Source of the DNA: Lottia gigantea
Taxonomy: Eukaryota > Mollusca > Gastropoda > Lottiidae
Direction of reading: 5' to 3'
Length of the DNA stretch: 64,000 nucleotides
NCBI RefSeq assembly: GCF_000327385.1
Contig: NW_008710951.1
Coordinates: 993,121 to 1,057,120, forward strand
Shown here: in pieces, positions 1 to 13,103 of the stretch
Position numbering within the stretch: the first letter of the stretch is position 1
How the letters are laid out: each line of letters starts with the position of its first letter
The notes under the pieces: model-generated
The model's database searches: none
Told to the model about the DNA's origin: nothing
The model's input: only the letters and a program-made list of their open reading frames with translations
Translations under genes and position numbers: made by a program

Positions 1-199
1 CCTCTTTATAAACACGATTTAATGTATACCAAGGACAGCAACAAGGTAACCAAAATTGATTTTATTGTTGTTTGAAGACTTTTTTCAGAATACATGAAGT
101 GCACAATACTTAATGAATTTCTAATGTCAAATGCATTTTTTTGTAAAATCTCTGATAGCAGTATGATGATATGATATACTAATAAAATGTTTATTACAG
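1..199 (+). other. Intron tail of the large surface-protein gene at the left edge
   Basis: This AT-rich stretch ends in a normal acceptor (ttattacag) immediately before the first visible exon at 200. It shows no coding potential that continues the downstream protein. The gene therefore begins to the left of the window and this is the 3' part of an intron. Confidence 0.7.
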
Positions 200-3100
200 A
201 TTTGTGCCAACTGGGTAGATTTTTATGATCCAGAATCCGGCTTATCATATTTCTCGGCTTATGTTCGAGCTTCTGCTAATGATATGTATCTAACCAATGG
301 AACAGATTTTGACCATCGAACACATCAAGCCTGTATTGATTTAGATGATGGTGTACTAGAACATGGCAAGAAATACTATATCGAATTATGGGCTTATAAT
401 GCTGGTCATAAACAACTCAATGTATCTGGACGATCTGATGGAGGTAGGTATATTTACAATTCAAGTAGCATGTAACGATACTTTCCATATGGTACTGCAA
501 TCATTCTTACCGCACAACATGACAAGAAAGATAAGTTTTATATAGATTTATACAATTATTAATGTGTGTAATTTCTCCGAAGTTAAACAAAATTCATAAA
601 ACCGTTCAATTTGAATGCATTACCTGGGAGCTGTTACATATAATTCTCATTTTAGATTTCAAAGCCGGTTATTGGCATATACTTTGTTATGAAAATATAC
701 TTGAGTTTTTCTTAAGAATATTTGTTCTCATTTGTCAATTTAATTTGATTTTGATCAAATTTGATTTGGGACAAAGTAATAACGAAAGACAATGGGAAAT
801 TTTAATGGATCATGTATGAATAAACCGCAAAACGAAACCCAGAATCTCCAAACATTAAATATTCACACTTTCCATTATAGTAACGGTTGATCTGACCATA
901 CCAGTCACAGGTGAGGTTGTTGATGGTATAAAACCGAATATGGAGGATATCGAATTTAGTGCTGCAACCGCCACAATCTCAGGACAATGGAAAGGTCAAT
1001 ATGATCCCGAGTCAAGTATCAAATCATATGAAATTCAAATTTTGAGGGCAAAGTAAGTATTGAAACTAAGTAACAAGCTCAAAATAAAGCTTTGATCTAG
1101 TAGTAAAATGTATAATTTTCAAATTCTCAGTTGAATTGTGCATTATTAAAAATCACTTTGCTCCTATATTGAAGCTTTCTAGTGGCCCTTTGTATCATTT
1201 GTCCAACATGAAATATGTTTATTAATCCATGGAAAACATTAAACATTAAGCTCATTTTTGTATTGCTTATAGGAACATATCTCAAGATTTTGAAGTTCTT
1301 CGGGATTGGCATGAATTAGATAACGACACTCAGTCAATTGAATGGCACAACTTCCATCTTCATCATCGTGATAATGTTAAACTTAAGCTAAGGACTACTA
1401 ATGGAGCTCTGGGTAGAATTGTCGAGGAGACTGATGGATATGTTGTAGATTTGACCCCACCTTCTTTAATTTATTTAAATGATGGAGGTCAACAAACCAA
1501 GGATATTGATTACCAGGTTTGTATAAAGATGATTACTTGTGTTTTTCAGGAGTTTTCAACCTAGGGTCATTTTGAAATTTTGGATGCAAATGAGACTCTT
1601 TGTAGTCTAGTATAGAATTTTCGGACAAATATAATTCGTCGTTCTATGATTAGGAATGTAAAATTGCTTGAGCAGCCTATTCCTCTCTAAACCGACATCC
1701 CTCTTCACTGGCATTCCCATCAGTCGAGTGTGATGCCGATTTGGATGGGTTTTACTGTTTCAAATTATGGATTTATATGATCCCGTTACAAACAAATAAA
1801 TGTCTCAGTACGTTCTTCACAATATCAGGCTATTACGAACTGTGTCAAATACCTTGACTGCAATAGCAACCTTTTTTGTATTATGTAAGTTTGTAAATAC
1901 AGCGATTTGATTGGATTGTACTTTAGAGAATACATCCAATCAGAACTCCCGGAATAGAGATTTGAAACGGCTTTTGGTTTACACACTTTCTGTCGGGAGC
2001 TCTGAATGAATGTGTTCTCTAGCGCACAATCCAATCAAAATTCATTAACAAAATTACAAACTGATACAAGAAAGGTGGCTATTGCAGGAATTCTGTTAAG
2101 GTATTACGCACAGTAAGTAATGGTCTGACATTGTGAAGATGGTTCTTACAGAGCACATTAAACGTTTTTACAATATTTTTTTCTAGTCATCTAAAGACAG
2201 TATATCAGTCAACTATAAATTTATTGATGAAGAATCTGGAATAGATCATTATAAATATCAAGTTTACCAGCTTTTCCAAGGATCAAAGCACCAAATATAT
2301 CCAGGTAATTTATTAGTGTCTTTATTCAGAATACCAAGACAATTTGCATCAAAATCATGAACTTGATCAATGAGATAAGGTTTTGAAAGTTTTTTTCCAC
2401 CAAATTTTCATTTTAACAGTTGTGTCTCATTAAGTCCCACAAATTTTCCTACATCAAGTCGTTCATCAAATGTACTGTGTCTTTGCAAATTGCAAGCTTC
2501 ACCAATTTATAAGTCCTAAGCGTTACTCAAATGAAGTTAAACTAGCCTTTAATGTGTTTCTACACTGGTTTTTCAGCTGATGGAGAATGGATTGATGTTA
2601 AGGACGCAACAACAGATAATGTGAAGGTTACTTCCATAGCCTTGAAAAATGGAGCTAGATACAGTGTTCGAATGAGTGCTGTAAATAAAGCCAATGCTGT
2701 GGCTACGTTTGATACAAATGGGTTCCTTTTAGACGATACACCGCCTGAGGTACGGTTAAATTCCTTCAAATTCTTTCTTCATTTCAATGAAAGACATGAC
2801 ACGTGATAGGAGATGCAAGCTGACACCGATCCAATTTTCGATAGCACTGGTAATGGAATCAGGATTTTTCTTACTTTGAGGTGGATTCATTTCCACGGAA
2901 CCGCATCGACTAGCAAACGATATTCCTACCTACTATCGACTGAGCCATTCCACTGCCACTGAATGTTAGTTAGTCCTTAAATAGTTCTGAACAGCTTTAG
3001 AGACCAAAATTGGATACTTTTACGTCAACCATTCAAACAAAAAGTCGACTATTATTATTTTCAAACTCTTCAGATGCGTTGGTTACATGTTGGAGTATTT

Positions 3101-6100
3101 AATGGTGAAATAGAAGAAGATATTGATGGAGAAGTATTACAAGCTGATAAAACTGGTATCAAAGCCTCGTGGTTTGCTACTGATGATGTCAGTGGTATTA
3201 AAGATTACTCCGTGGCAGTTGGTACCACACCAGGTAAGACTAGTTCCCCTCATACAGAGTACCCGAATCATTGTATAGTCAAATATGACAACAAATCATT
3301 TCATTGGTCAAGGAACATGCGAATTTAGTTGGAGCGAACTCGACTTTGAATAGGGACTATATGTGGTACTTAACAAATCGGTTTAACATATTTCATATTA
3401 TCTTTTTTCAGGCGGACAAGACATTCTAGCTTGGAAGAGTTTTAGTAATAAACGTGATGGCTACATAGATGGACTCAATCTGCAAATCAAAACTGCCAGT
3501 TCTCCATACTATTATGTCTCTGTGAAGGCTGAGAATGGCGCAGGACTGGAAAGTGGGGTGATAACATCTACTCCTATTAAAGTGGTTGATGAAGATAAAG
3601 CAGGTAGATCTTGTGGATTTTCTTGTCGGTGACATCACCCAGTTAAATCATCTTTGAGATGACTGATTTTGATACTCTGTAGTTTACTTTTCAACTAAAT
3701 GATTCGGGGCCCTTGGACTGAGGTCTCTTCTCCCCTGGACGTTTTCGTGTATTAGGGCCCCCGTAGACAGTCATAGCTGGTAAAGGGTCTTAAATCAGGA
3801 CGTAATATTGTCTGGTAGGATAAGTTGTGAACCATTTTATATTGTGTGTAAACCTTTTTAGATTTAAACATGGGGTGGGGACCCATGGACCTTCTTCAAC
3901 CAGTCACTAGTTGAGCCACTGTTATCTTTAGAATGTATGTATATCGTTTTATAAAAATTGTGACATTGTTGGTGTTGTCTCATTCAGGAATTGTTCTTGA
4001 TGGAGCTGAAGGAACAGAAGGAAGTCCCAGTGTAGATATTGACTACCAGTTAGAAACAGGAACTGTGACTGTTCAGTTCTCTGGATATGAAAGTGCTCTC
4101 CATGGCATCTCAAGATTCGATTGGGCAGTTGGTACCACAGCTGGTGGAGAAGAGGTACAGCCCTTTATGGAAGCTAGTTTGATACATAAAGAGGAAGCTG
4201 ATCTTCCTGGTAATGGTAGGTGTCCCTTATTCTGCTTTTAATTTCAAATAGTAGGTGTAATAGTGTGTTTATTTTGTGAAGAACACTAATGAAGATTATC
4301 GTGCAATATTCGTCTTGTTTTCTTTAAGGTATTGCCAGTTCTGGATATGGTCAAGCCATTCTACCACAAGAGTCTGGTGTAAAGTACTATGCCACTGTAC
4401 GAGGTATCAGTAACATTGGAAATGTTCTCGAATCTACTTCTGATGGTTTTACAGTTGATATTTCACCACCGAGTATTACTGTACAAAGGTAAGTCTGGTA
4501 TACATGCTGTGAAGGTTGCAAAATCTATTTTGATTTGATGGATTTCTAGCTAGCTTCTAAATGTTAAAAAAGACATGGGGGCAGTATGATGTTACTACTA
4601 GAAGCAGACCCGTAGTTACAGGGGACAAGGGGGACAATGCTCCCCCCCCCCCCCCGCCCCCCAAAAAAAACATTAGATTAACCCTTAACAAAATACTGAC
4701 GTCTGACCATTTCCGTTAACTAAATATTATTATCATATACCCTTGCCCCTCCTTATATATTATTTGCCCCTCCAAACAATCAAGTCTGACTACGGACCTG
4801 ACTAGAAGGCCCTCATTTGATCATCTTGTTCATCTCCTCCAGCTTGTCTGAAGTATCAGAGAAAATGAAATTAGAACCTGGTATGAAGATCTACCAAGCA
4901 GAAGTGGATTCCATCTCAGCTGATTGGTTGGTCCAGGATCTGGAAAGTAACGTGACCAAGATGTTCTATTCTGTTGGAACCTATCCTGATGGTGCTGATA
5001 TCAAATCTGCTGCTGAAGTTTCCGTTTTCCTGAACGGAGAAGGCTCACTTCCTGTTGGAGATGCTAAACCCACAGCTGATGGTATGTGATGTTTTCAGAT
5101 ATTTTATTCAATGAAATGTGGTGTTTAGTTCATAGACAGTTTTGATTCTCACATATTCCCTTGAATCATGGTTCTATTCTACTGGATAATTTCAGAATAT
5201 GAGAAGGCTTACTAACATCTTCACTTCATGTTCGATTTTTCAGGTAAACCAAATATTATTAATTTCTGGGCTGTTAACAATGTCGGTCTAACAGGAAAGG
5301 TATCGTCAGCCACTCTGATTGTTGATACCACTCCACCAAGTGAAGGCGTAGTCACCTGTCCGTCATTCATTCAGGTAACTTATAACGTCTTTAATAATGC
5401 CCTGTTAATTTATCTGCTCAGGATCTATTCTTCTTAAATATTTTAGGCAATAAGCGCTTCATGATATATTAAAGGGACTCCATTTTCTGGAGTTGATTTT
5501 AGTCTTGAATATATGTAAATAGTCTTCAGAAGTACTAGAAATGTACAAAAATCGCATAATTCCTTCAAAAATATCTCAAATTTGGAATTTCGTATCCTAT
5601 TTCCATAGATGTCTTTCCTATATATGGCAGTGCCTCAAGATGAATCGTCTTTTTAACTTTCAAACGCGAATAATTCTAGTCACAGATGGATTTGAAGGCT
5701 CAAATTTCGACGGTGAGCTGTGAACAATATAACTGATTGGCTTAGCTAAAGCTAAGCACGTTTCTGAGATAATGGTACGATTAGTCAAAAAATGGCGCAC
5801 CTTTTGGAGTTGAAGTTATATTTTCTATGGTTTACCTTTTTGAAGATTTTAAAATACCATCTTCATTACAGCCTCATACATCAATGAAGTGTTCCTGGGA
5901 TGGTTTCATAGATAATGAAAGTCCAATTGTTGAATTTACTTTTGGTTTGGGATCAAGAGAAGGAACTACTGATGTCATCGCTCCAGTATCTCTTCCAGGA
6001 TATACTACCTTGCATCTAGTGGACAGTAAGTAGCACGATCTCGCTCATAAGTAAATGTTGCTTCAGTATCAAACAAATTGCTTGAGAAAGTATTGTATAA

Positions 6101-6469
6101 AAACATAAACCCAAATACCTAGGTTCCAAACCTCAAAACGAAACGCGAAATCCAAAGCAACGTATTGATAATACATCGATATGTTATATAACTTAACAGT
6201 ATAATATCGTCTCACTATGATCTTCCAAATAACTATTTTTCTTACAGATCTGCTTGGAGGCGTAACCCATGGAAAGAAATATTTCGCTATTGTGACAGCG
6301 AAAAATGCAGTGGGTAAAACAATATCAGCTGTATCGGACAGTATCAGTGTAGATGTTACACCACCAGTTGTTGGTCAAGTTGTCGAGTTGAGAACAGAAT
6401 ATATTATTAACGTTACTAGTGATAGATCTACATCAGAACTCAATACTCATAGCTGTAACTCAAAGGACG
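200..6469 (+). CDS. Large fibronectin-III-like surface protein, visible part 1 (repeats 1-7)
   Basis: Exons read from splice borders and frame: 200-443, 881-1052, 1273-1516, 2187-2304, 2577-2749, 3074-3233, 3412-3603, 3988-4215, 4329-4488, 4843-5081, 5244-5374, 5872-6025, 6248-6469. They join in one frame into about seven repeats of 90-110 residues. Each repeat tends to open with a tryptophan strand followed by D-P/E-E-S-G-I, then often V-A-V-G-T-T-P-G-G, then G-x-x-Y-Y-V-x-V-x-A-x-N-x-A-G, and to close with V-D-x-T-P-P. This is a fibronectin-III-like beta-sandwich pattern, each domain usually spread over two exons. The true N-terminus and signal peptide lie outside the window. I do not recognise a named orthologue. 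The role is inferred to be extracellular adhesion or reception because of the EGF modules and membrane helix at its end. Confidence 0.8.
1803..2150. mobile_element. Inverted-repeat element, family B, copy 1 (MITE-like)
   Basis: The left end (cttcacaatatcagg, then taccttgactgcaatagc) and the right end (ggctattgcagg, then cattgtgaagatgg) are reverse complements over roughly 90 bases with scattered differences. The element lies inside an intron of the surface-protein gene and has no coding potential. A second, better-preserved copy is at 51760-52025. The long terminal repeats and small size fit a non-autonomous DNA transposon. The superfamily is not identified. Confidence 0.65.
3865..3917. repeat. 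Short dispersed repeat shared with 8435-8480
   Basis: This intronic segment (ggggacccatggacc, then ttcaaccagtc, then gttgagcc) is matched by the intronic segment at 8435-8480. A weaker echo (ggttcaaccag) occurs near 19255. These look like fragments of one old interspersed element whose ends I cannot define. Confidence 0.4.
4605..4800. mobile_element. Non-autonomous hAT element, 196 bp, with exact 8-bp target duplication
   Basis: The element starts cagacccgtagt and ends actacggacctg, which are imperfect inverted repeats. It is flanked on both sides by the identical octamer actagaag (4597-4604 and 4801-4808), and an 8-bp duplication is characteristic of hAT transposons. The interior holds a C-rich run (about 4639-4660). 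It sits in an intron of the surface-protein gene. Its end matches the terminus of the hAT transposase-bearing element at 63214, so it is probably a derivative of that family. Confidence 0.85.
5473..5815. mobile_element. Inverted-repeat element, family A, copy 1
   Basis: The element starts taaagggactccatttt and carries the family body (gtcttgaatatatgtaaatag, cagaagtactagaaatg, aacgcgaataattctag, gattggcttagc). Its right terminus is worn (aaaatggcgcacctttt). Better copies at 27947, 50831 and 58563 show inverted ends of the form aaagggacag/ctgtcccttt. It is intronic and non-coding. Confidence 0.65.
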
Positions 6470-6820
6470 GTAAGTTAGATCATTGATGCACATCTCCAGA
6501 AATCCATGATTTAGTGTTCTGGAAATAAATGCGATATTCATTAAACTTGCAAAAACAAAAAAATAATTCTTGGAGCTGTTTCTAAGTATGTTATATGTGT
6601 CGACTATATAACTATATCATACAGAAACCACAAGTTGTGTAAAGATGAAGGTTGGTGGATGGCAAGTTAACATCAGCTACCAGTAGAAGCTATATCGCAG
6701 ACTAGGTAGCTGTTAGTAGTCGCGGTAGTTGGTGCATGGTTTGATGCAGAGATTATGTTCATTGGAGTTCCAATAATAGTTGATACTTTTGCTATACTTT
6801 TATCTCCTGCATATTTTCAG

Positions 6821-9800
6821 ATTGTGATAAGATAGATGCAGTCTGTCAAGAATCTCTTACTTCCATCAACGTCGCCTGGTCTCAATTTACTGACCCTGAA
6901 ACTAAGATTGTCAGGTATATGTAGAAGATTTTATCTGTAATTGCAGTTACTTCACCTATTGGATGCAAGAATCTAAGTACCAATTAACACTTTGAAATTG
7001 ACTTTTTGTTGCTGTCATTGCTCCATTGTAATATATCCATATTTACTTGATATTCTATTGTCTTTGTAGGTATGAAATTGCAGTAGGAACAACTCCAGGT
7101 GGAGGTCAAGTTAAACAGTTCTTCACAGCATCTTTAGATAAACGATACATGACCATCAAAAATCTGGCTCTCAATGGATTGAAACAGGTATTTGGTATTT
7201 TTAAACTAGAAAAGTGATTGCAATCCTTAAAAGATTGTCCAGTCTTTTTGTGTTTGTATCTTGTACCTAGAGGCTCTATTTGATCATCCATTTGTCCATC
7301 CCTCTGTGTTTCCTGTTTCCAGCTTCCAGATGAGTTAATTTGCTTGTATTATCTAGTTGCTCAACAGCTTCTTGCATAACCGGATGCAACCATACTGGTC
7401 TTCGTTATTTTGATACTTGATGAATGATCGGATTTTCCTTAGAGCCTTTTACTTGTAAATATCCATATAATAACTGACAACTATAAAAGATAGGGCTGCA
7501 ACGATTCTTGAATTTGCGATTCGATTCAATGCAATAATATACGATACTCATCCAACGATAGATTTATTGCGATAATTGTCGCGATTCAATTATTTTAGAA
7601 GGAAAGAGAAAAATATTAAAGGGGTCTGGGAATTAATCGTGCCGATACATCACGATTATTTTTATCCAACGCGATGCATCGATAAGAAGGAAAGAATCAC
7701 GGTTCATCAATTCATGGGTGAATTGTTCCAGCCCTAATTAAGGGTATAAGTCATTCTATTAATATATCAACAACTAATTTCCAGGTATATGTAACTGTTA
7801 AAGCCACTAACGCTGCAGGGTTGAGTACAGTTGCGACCTCTAATGGTGTATACATATCCTACGTCAGTCAAGGGAAGGAACCTCTGAAACCTATTGGTGT
7901 TTGGGATGGAGATACGCTTGATGGAGACATGTAAGTATAGGCTTTGACTAACAGCTATACAAATTACCACCGTAAGATGAATTTGACCTTGTTTTTTTTT
8001 TTTATTTTGTTTACAATTCTTAGAGCGATACTATTTCTAAAAATGTATCCATTGAAATTCCTATTTTTGTATTTGAGTTTTTGATTAAAGTTTCTTTTAT
8101 TTCAGTAATTTCCAAACAAGTCTTGATACAATAACAGCAAGATGGGACGTGACTGGTGATCCTTGCCCTGCCATGAAATTGGAATGGTCTATAGTCAGAA
8201 TAGATGGTTTGGTTGTCCAAAACTTCACAGAAATTCTAGGTAATCCTTTCTTCTCTCATTTTAAGTGCATATAGTTATCAATTTGAATGGCTCAAAGTCA
8301 AAGAGGGCAAAGACAGTAGCTCAAGTAGATGCGTGGGGGTGTACTTAAGCGGATTTTGGGCTCTTCCCTCAGGATTTTTTTTTTTTTTTTTTGCTCTTCT
8401 GCTTTTTTTCTGGAGATGGCGGTCCATTTAGGCTTGGGGGCCCGTGAACGTGGTTCAACCAGTCCCTATGGTAGTTGAGCTTCTGGGAAAAAGAAACAAC
8501 GACATCGCCAATAGCAAGCAGAAAACCTTTTTATTGTTTATCCTTATATCTGCTATTTACTTACTTATTTTACGATTGGTGATGAAATAGAACTATCTAA
8601 AAACAATATTTTATAACTTATTTTACAATTAATAGTGAAAAGGAATTAGATGAATCTTGTATAATCTCCACCTCAAACTTGTACTTATATCTTATTGTAA
8701 TGTGGTTGTTTTCGTGTTTTGTTCAGGATCACAAGTTGCAGTAAATGATAAACTCTCAATGAAGAATGGAGAGAGATATTACGTTTTACTACGTGTAACA
8801 ACATCATCCGGTTATAGCTATATCCTACGTTCTAATGGTGTGACTATTGAACAAGAACCATTAATACCAGGACAAGTCAATGATGGTGATGTGGTTGGAT
8901 TCGATTTGAACAAGATCTACACTCAAAACAAAGCGTCTGCTAATTGGGGTGGATTTGGTATTCCACTCAACGGTGACTCTGCTCCAGTTGAGATTGAATC
9001 AGGTGAGGCTTTTGCTTTTTTTGGGAATTTGTCTTTTAGTAATGGACTAAAGTAAACAATAAGATTTATGGATGGCAATTACTGTTTTGTTAACAATGCA
9101 ACGTTTCAACGATGGTTTTCTTGTCTATATCTAGCAAGTGGCGAATTTGTGATGTTCATGAAGACGTCACACCAGCTATGAAATGTATCAAACCTCATTT
9201 TATGAAAAGGACACTCTATCCGGAATTGGGCACTATCAAAGTGTTAACTTATTTTGCTTATCCATTCTGCAAATATCTAAGAGTCTGATTTATAAATAGG
9301 ATTGGAAAGTCAGATGCTCGAATTAATGAAAACTATTGACCAAAATCTAGAGACATGCGCCCATAACTTATATGACAGTTTTACGGTTATTTTGTAAAAC
9401 GCCATTACTTTCTAAAAGGTTTACATAAATGCTGACGCCTTGTTTCGCCAATAACAGGAAGATGCTTTCTTTTGGCAGGTAACCCAGGAGTTGGTGTCAC
9501 GGGTGAAAATAAAAACCAAGAGATCTTGTATTATGAAGTTGCTTTAGGAAAAGATCGACGATTCCCCAAAACTCGGGACAATGTGGTACCATTTACTAAC
9601 GTCGGTCTGAATACATCGGTGACCTTCTTCGATCTTAAGTTATTGCCCTTGACAGCTACATATTACTTCACTGTCCGAGCTACCAGTAAATCACTAGCTG
9701 TTGCTGAAGTTACTTCCAATGGTTTCCAAGCTGGTTATAATCATGGTGTATTAGGTAGGTCATAATTTCTTGGACATTAAAATGGCATCCCTTGGCTACT

Positions 9801-12800
9801 TTCTGAAGAAAATTACATTGAAACAGAAATTATTCTATTGGCATTCAAATACTTTAGCATTTTTCAAACCGGTTTCCCTTTGTCGGTGATGCAGGTCGGT
9901 GGTGTTTACATGGAAAGACCTCTACTCGAGCATATGAGACAATAAACGCAGGCCGCATGTGCTACAGACTATACACATGAAAGACAGCTCAGCAGTAGGA
10001 ATTTGAAAAAGCGTAGGATAATACAAAATACCCCTCATTTCACACTTTCACGTTGCCCGTCTTCATCAGCCCAGAAATGTAGGACGTAAATCTTCATTCG
10101 CTTTATTCCATTTCTTGTAGAATTCAGTTATCACAGGAGCTTTGATTCCTCTTTTTACAATTTTGCATCCAATTCCGGACAATATAGAATTGACTCTGTT
10201 CGTTTAAACAGCTAAATTTTAGACGTCTTTTTTGCATGCAAATGATGATTATGGAATATTCCTTGTCTTTTTCTAGCTGCCTCCATAGTTATGCCAGAAT
10301 ACATCAAGAATAACACAGTTATAGATATCCAATGGAATGAATTTCAATCTAAAGTTGGTATGATGATGTACTATATTGCCATATCGTCTAATAATACAGT
10401 TACTGAGGACCAATGTCGCCAATTTGTAAGTTTTGTTTATGATAATAGGCTTTTAGCATAGCTGTGTAAAACATGTTAACTTTCATCGTGTTTCGAACGT
10501 AAAATAATGGTATAAATCACTGAAGTCAAAATATTAGGTTCTTAGTATTGGTACTAGCCTCTATCATCCAATCTCTCTTTGTCAACGTACGGCTTCGTCG
10601 TAGATAGGAATAGTCTGGGCTTCAGAGACTACATTGGTATTTAAAAAAAAACTTGCATTTTTTCTAACCCAAACCGATATACTAAATGATATTTGATTTG
10701 AAATTATGATATATATATATTTATAGATCGAGGGAGGTGATATGACTGAAGAAGGCAGAAAGAAGGTATTTGATATTAGAGATGTAGAAAATGTAGGAAA
10801 GGATACCTTTAAACAACTAACAGATAGAATTCTAGAACAGGATCATGGATACTACGCCACAGTTATAGGTAAGTGTTTTGCTCACAATATGGATAGTTAG
10901 GTTGCTAAGGCAGATTCCCCCAATGTATCCACAAGTGGCTGAGCATGTACTAGAAACCTATATTACAAGCCCACTAACTGAAATTCCGACGATCTATCGA
11001 ATTACAATTTGGGAAATTCGGAATCAAATTGACACAAGCCCATGGGCGGATGTGCTCAGTGGCGTTTCTTAGAAACATGAGCCGAGGGGGGCGAGCAGGG
11101 GCAACAGAATTGTGCATATGATTCTTCTATTTTCCTGTCTCAAAAGCTTCCTTATTTTTTTAATAAGCTATTAATGCACAAATTCATCGTGAAGAGTCAA
11201 ACTTATTCGTCTATAAATAAAGTATAATGAAGTATAATTACTTTCGTGTGCATTACTATACATTACTATACTATCTTGAACATTGGTCTTGTGTCAGTAA
11301 AAAAACTGGGAATATTTTCTTCTAGGTGTTGATAAAGCTGGTGATTGTAATTTAACGACATTCGCCTTCCACGTGGACATCACTCCACCAGTTAAAGGTC
11401 TGATCAAGGTCGGACCATATTACGGCATGGTATGTATTAGGTTTACCAATCCAAACAATCTTTTTCTCGGCTGCACGATGTCTATTTTGAATGTATAATC
11501 AATATATTTTTTGTCGCTTCAAATTCATTGAAAAATATGATGGCCTTAATCCGATGAAAAAATTAAATTTAGGTAGGGAATTTAGGCTCTTGGTCCGAGG
11601 AGCAAGCTTCTCAGTCCGATCTGTTTCTATTGACTTCTATGTTTTTTTTCTTATTATATTTCAGAAAATGTCGTATGCTGCCTCCTCAGAATCTGTAACG
11701 GTTGATTGGAAAGATTATATAGATGATGAATCTGGTATCAAATGTTTCCGAGTCAGTTTAATTGAACAATCAACATGTGAAACTGGTGCTACAAGAACCA
11801 CCATCGTCAAACCAATAGAAATCAATGGAAATTATACAGCTTATGAATTCTTGGGGCTTTATCTACAAGTAAGTGACCCTGAAACTGCATTAGATGTGCT
11901 TCCCGAAGTGACAGTAAATGCATGCCATTTGTACTGATTAACAGTGGCGGCGCCAGCTTCCCGAGACATGGGGATACAACTGTCGAGGCTGAATTCAAAA
12001 TGCGGCAATCATGTAGAGGTGTCATAGTCGCAAGCGTGTGAGAGAGTTCTTCAAGAAAATTAGCTAAAAAATGACATATATTTTGGTGCCAAAATGCAGA
12101 AAAACTCTATTTTCAAATTTGTCAAAAATAAACCTGGGGTGCAATTGGGAGTGCAAACCATTTTCAAACGCAACTGGTTCAAACAAGACCAAGTACATAT
12201 GAAGGTCAGATTGGCATTGTTATGTTATGTTTGTTTCAGCCTTCAAGACCCTATATAGTGCATCTTGAAGTTGAAAATAATGCAGGGTTGAAAATTAAAG
12301 CAGAGACAGCCCCTGTAATTTATGATACCACTAAACCAACTGGTGGTCATGTTGTTGATGGTACGAACTTCAGACAAGATGTTGTGTGGATAAATTCACT
12401 ATCTACTGTTACAGGTAAAGTACTCATTAAAGATCCAAATAATAGATAATAAGGTCACATTGGGTAACTAATCAGTACATTGGTATAATGAACCCTTATG
12501 TCGATCATGTCGATTGAATCCATTGTGTCCGAATCTCCTTTGGTTTTTCTTAAACTGTTCTATATCTTCTTCGTCCTTTTTTGTAGGATCTGTTCTGTAC
12601 CTACCGTCACCAGATGGACCATCGTGTCCAAGTAGAAACATCAAATTTACAGATTCAAGCTGGAAACGCTTCAAGGCTGAACAAAACTATGATAGCAAAG
12701 GCAACAGACTCCAACTGGAATATCGCGATGGAAATGTATTGACCAATCCTGATAGAGACAATGAATTAGAGATCAAACTAGCCAGAGATGTTAAAACTGA

Positions 12801-12861
12801 CACTATGTTTACTGGTGGTTATTATAGAGATGCTGATATGGTCAATGGCGGAACTTATGAG
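6821..12861 (+). CDS. Large fibronectin-III-like surface protein, part 2 (repeats 8-12)
   Basis: Exons: 6821-6914, 7070-7187, 7785-7930, 8106-8239, 8727-9002, 9479-9754, 10277-10425, 10727-10868, 11326-11429, 11665-11868, 12240-12414, 12587-12861. They continue the same frame with repeats resembling those upstream, for example W-S-Q-F-T-D-P-E-T followed by V-G-T-T-P-G-G, and W-K-D-Y-I-D-D-E-S-G-I. Several copies have lost the closing V-D-x-T-P-P (near 7860 and 8860) but keep S-N-G-V before it, so the repeats are diverging. The last exon of this block starts a less regular region rich in charged residues. Donors and acceptors are standard GT-AG. Confidence is high for the exons; the function is unknown. 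Confidence 0.8.
7491..7738. mobile_element. MITE with tagggctgcaacgattc ends (hAT-like)
   Basis: The left end tagggctgcaacgattc and the right end gaattgttccagcccta are inverted repeats. Between them are several short stretches of gcgattcgatt-like sequence and no open frame. The termini resemble those of many animal hAT-derived MITEs. I could not see a convincing 8-bp target duplication, so the superfamily call is tentative. It is intronic in the surface-protein gene. Confidence 0.55.
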
Positions 12862-13103
12862 GTAAATATAAGATTTCTGCGAATATAGAGGGTTTGAGTA
12901 TCACAAATATCAAGCTTGGAATGGATGGGAAAAATTTGAAATTGGAGGAGGAATGCTAGATCCACTGGGCTGATTTTTTTTTGGTAATCAAAAACGTGAC
13001 CATGATTTGATCTGTTGAAAGACTTAAATGGCCCTTCAGCTGCAAAATCCAATTACATCTTGCAATGAAAAATATTACATCTGCAATTTTTTTTATCTTT
13101 CAG

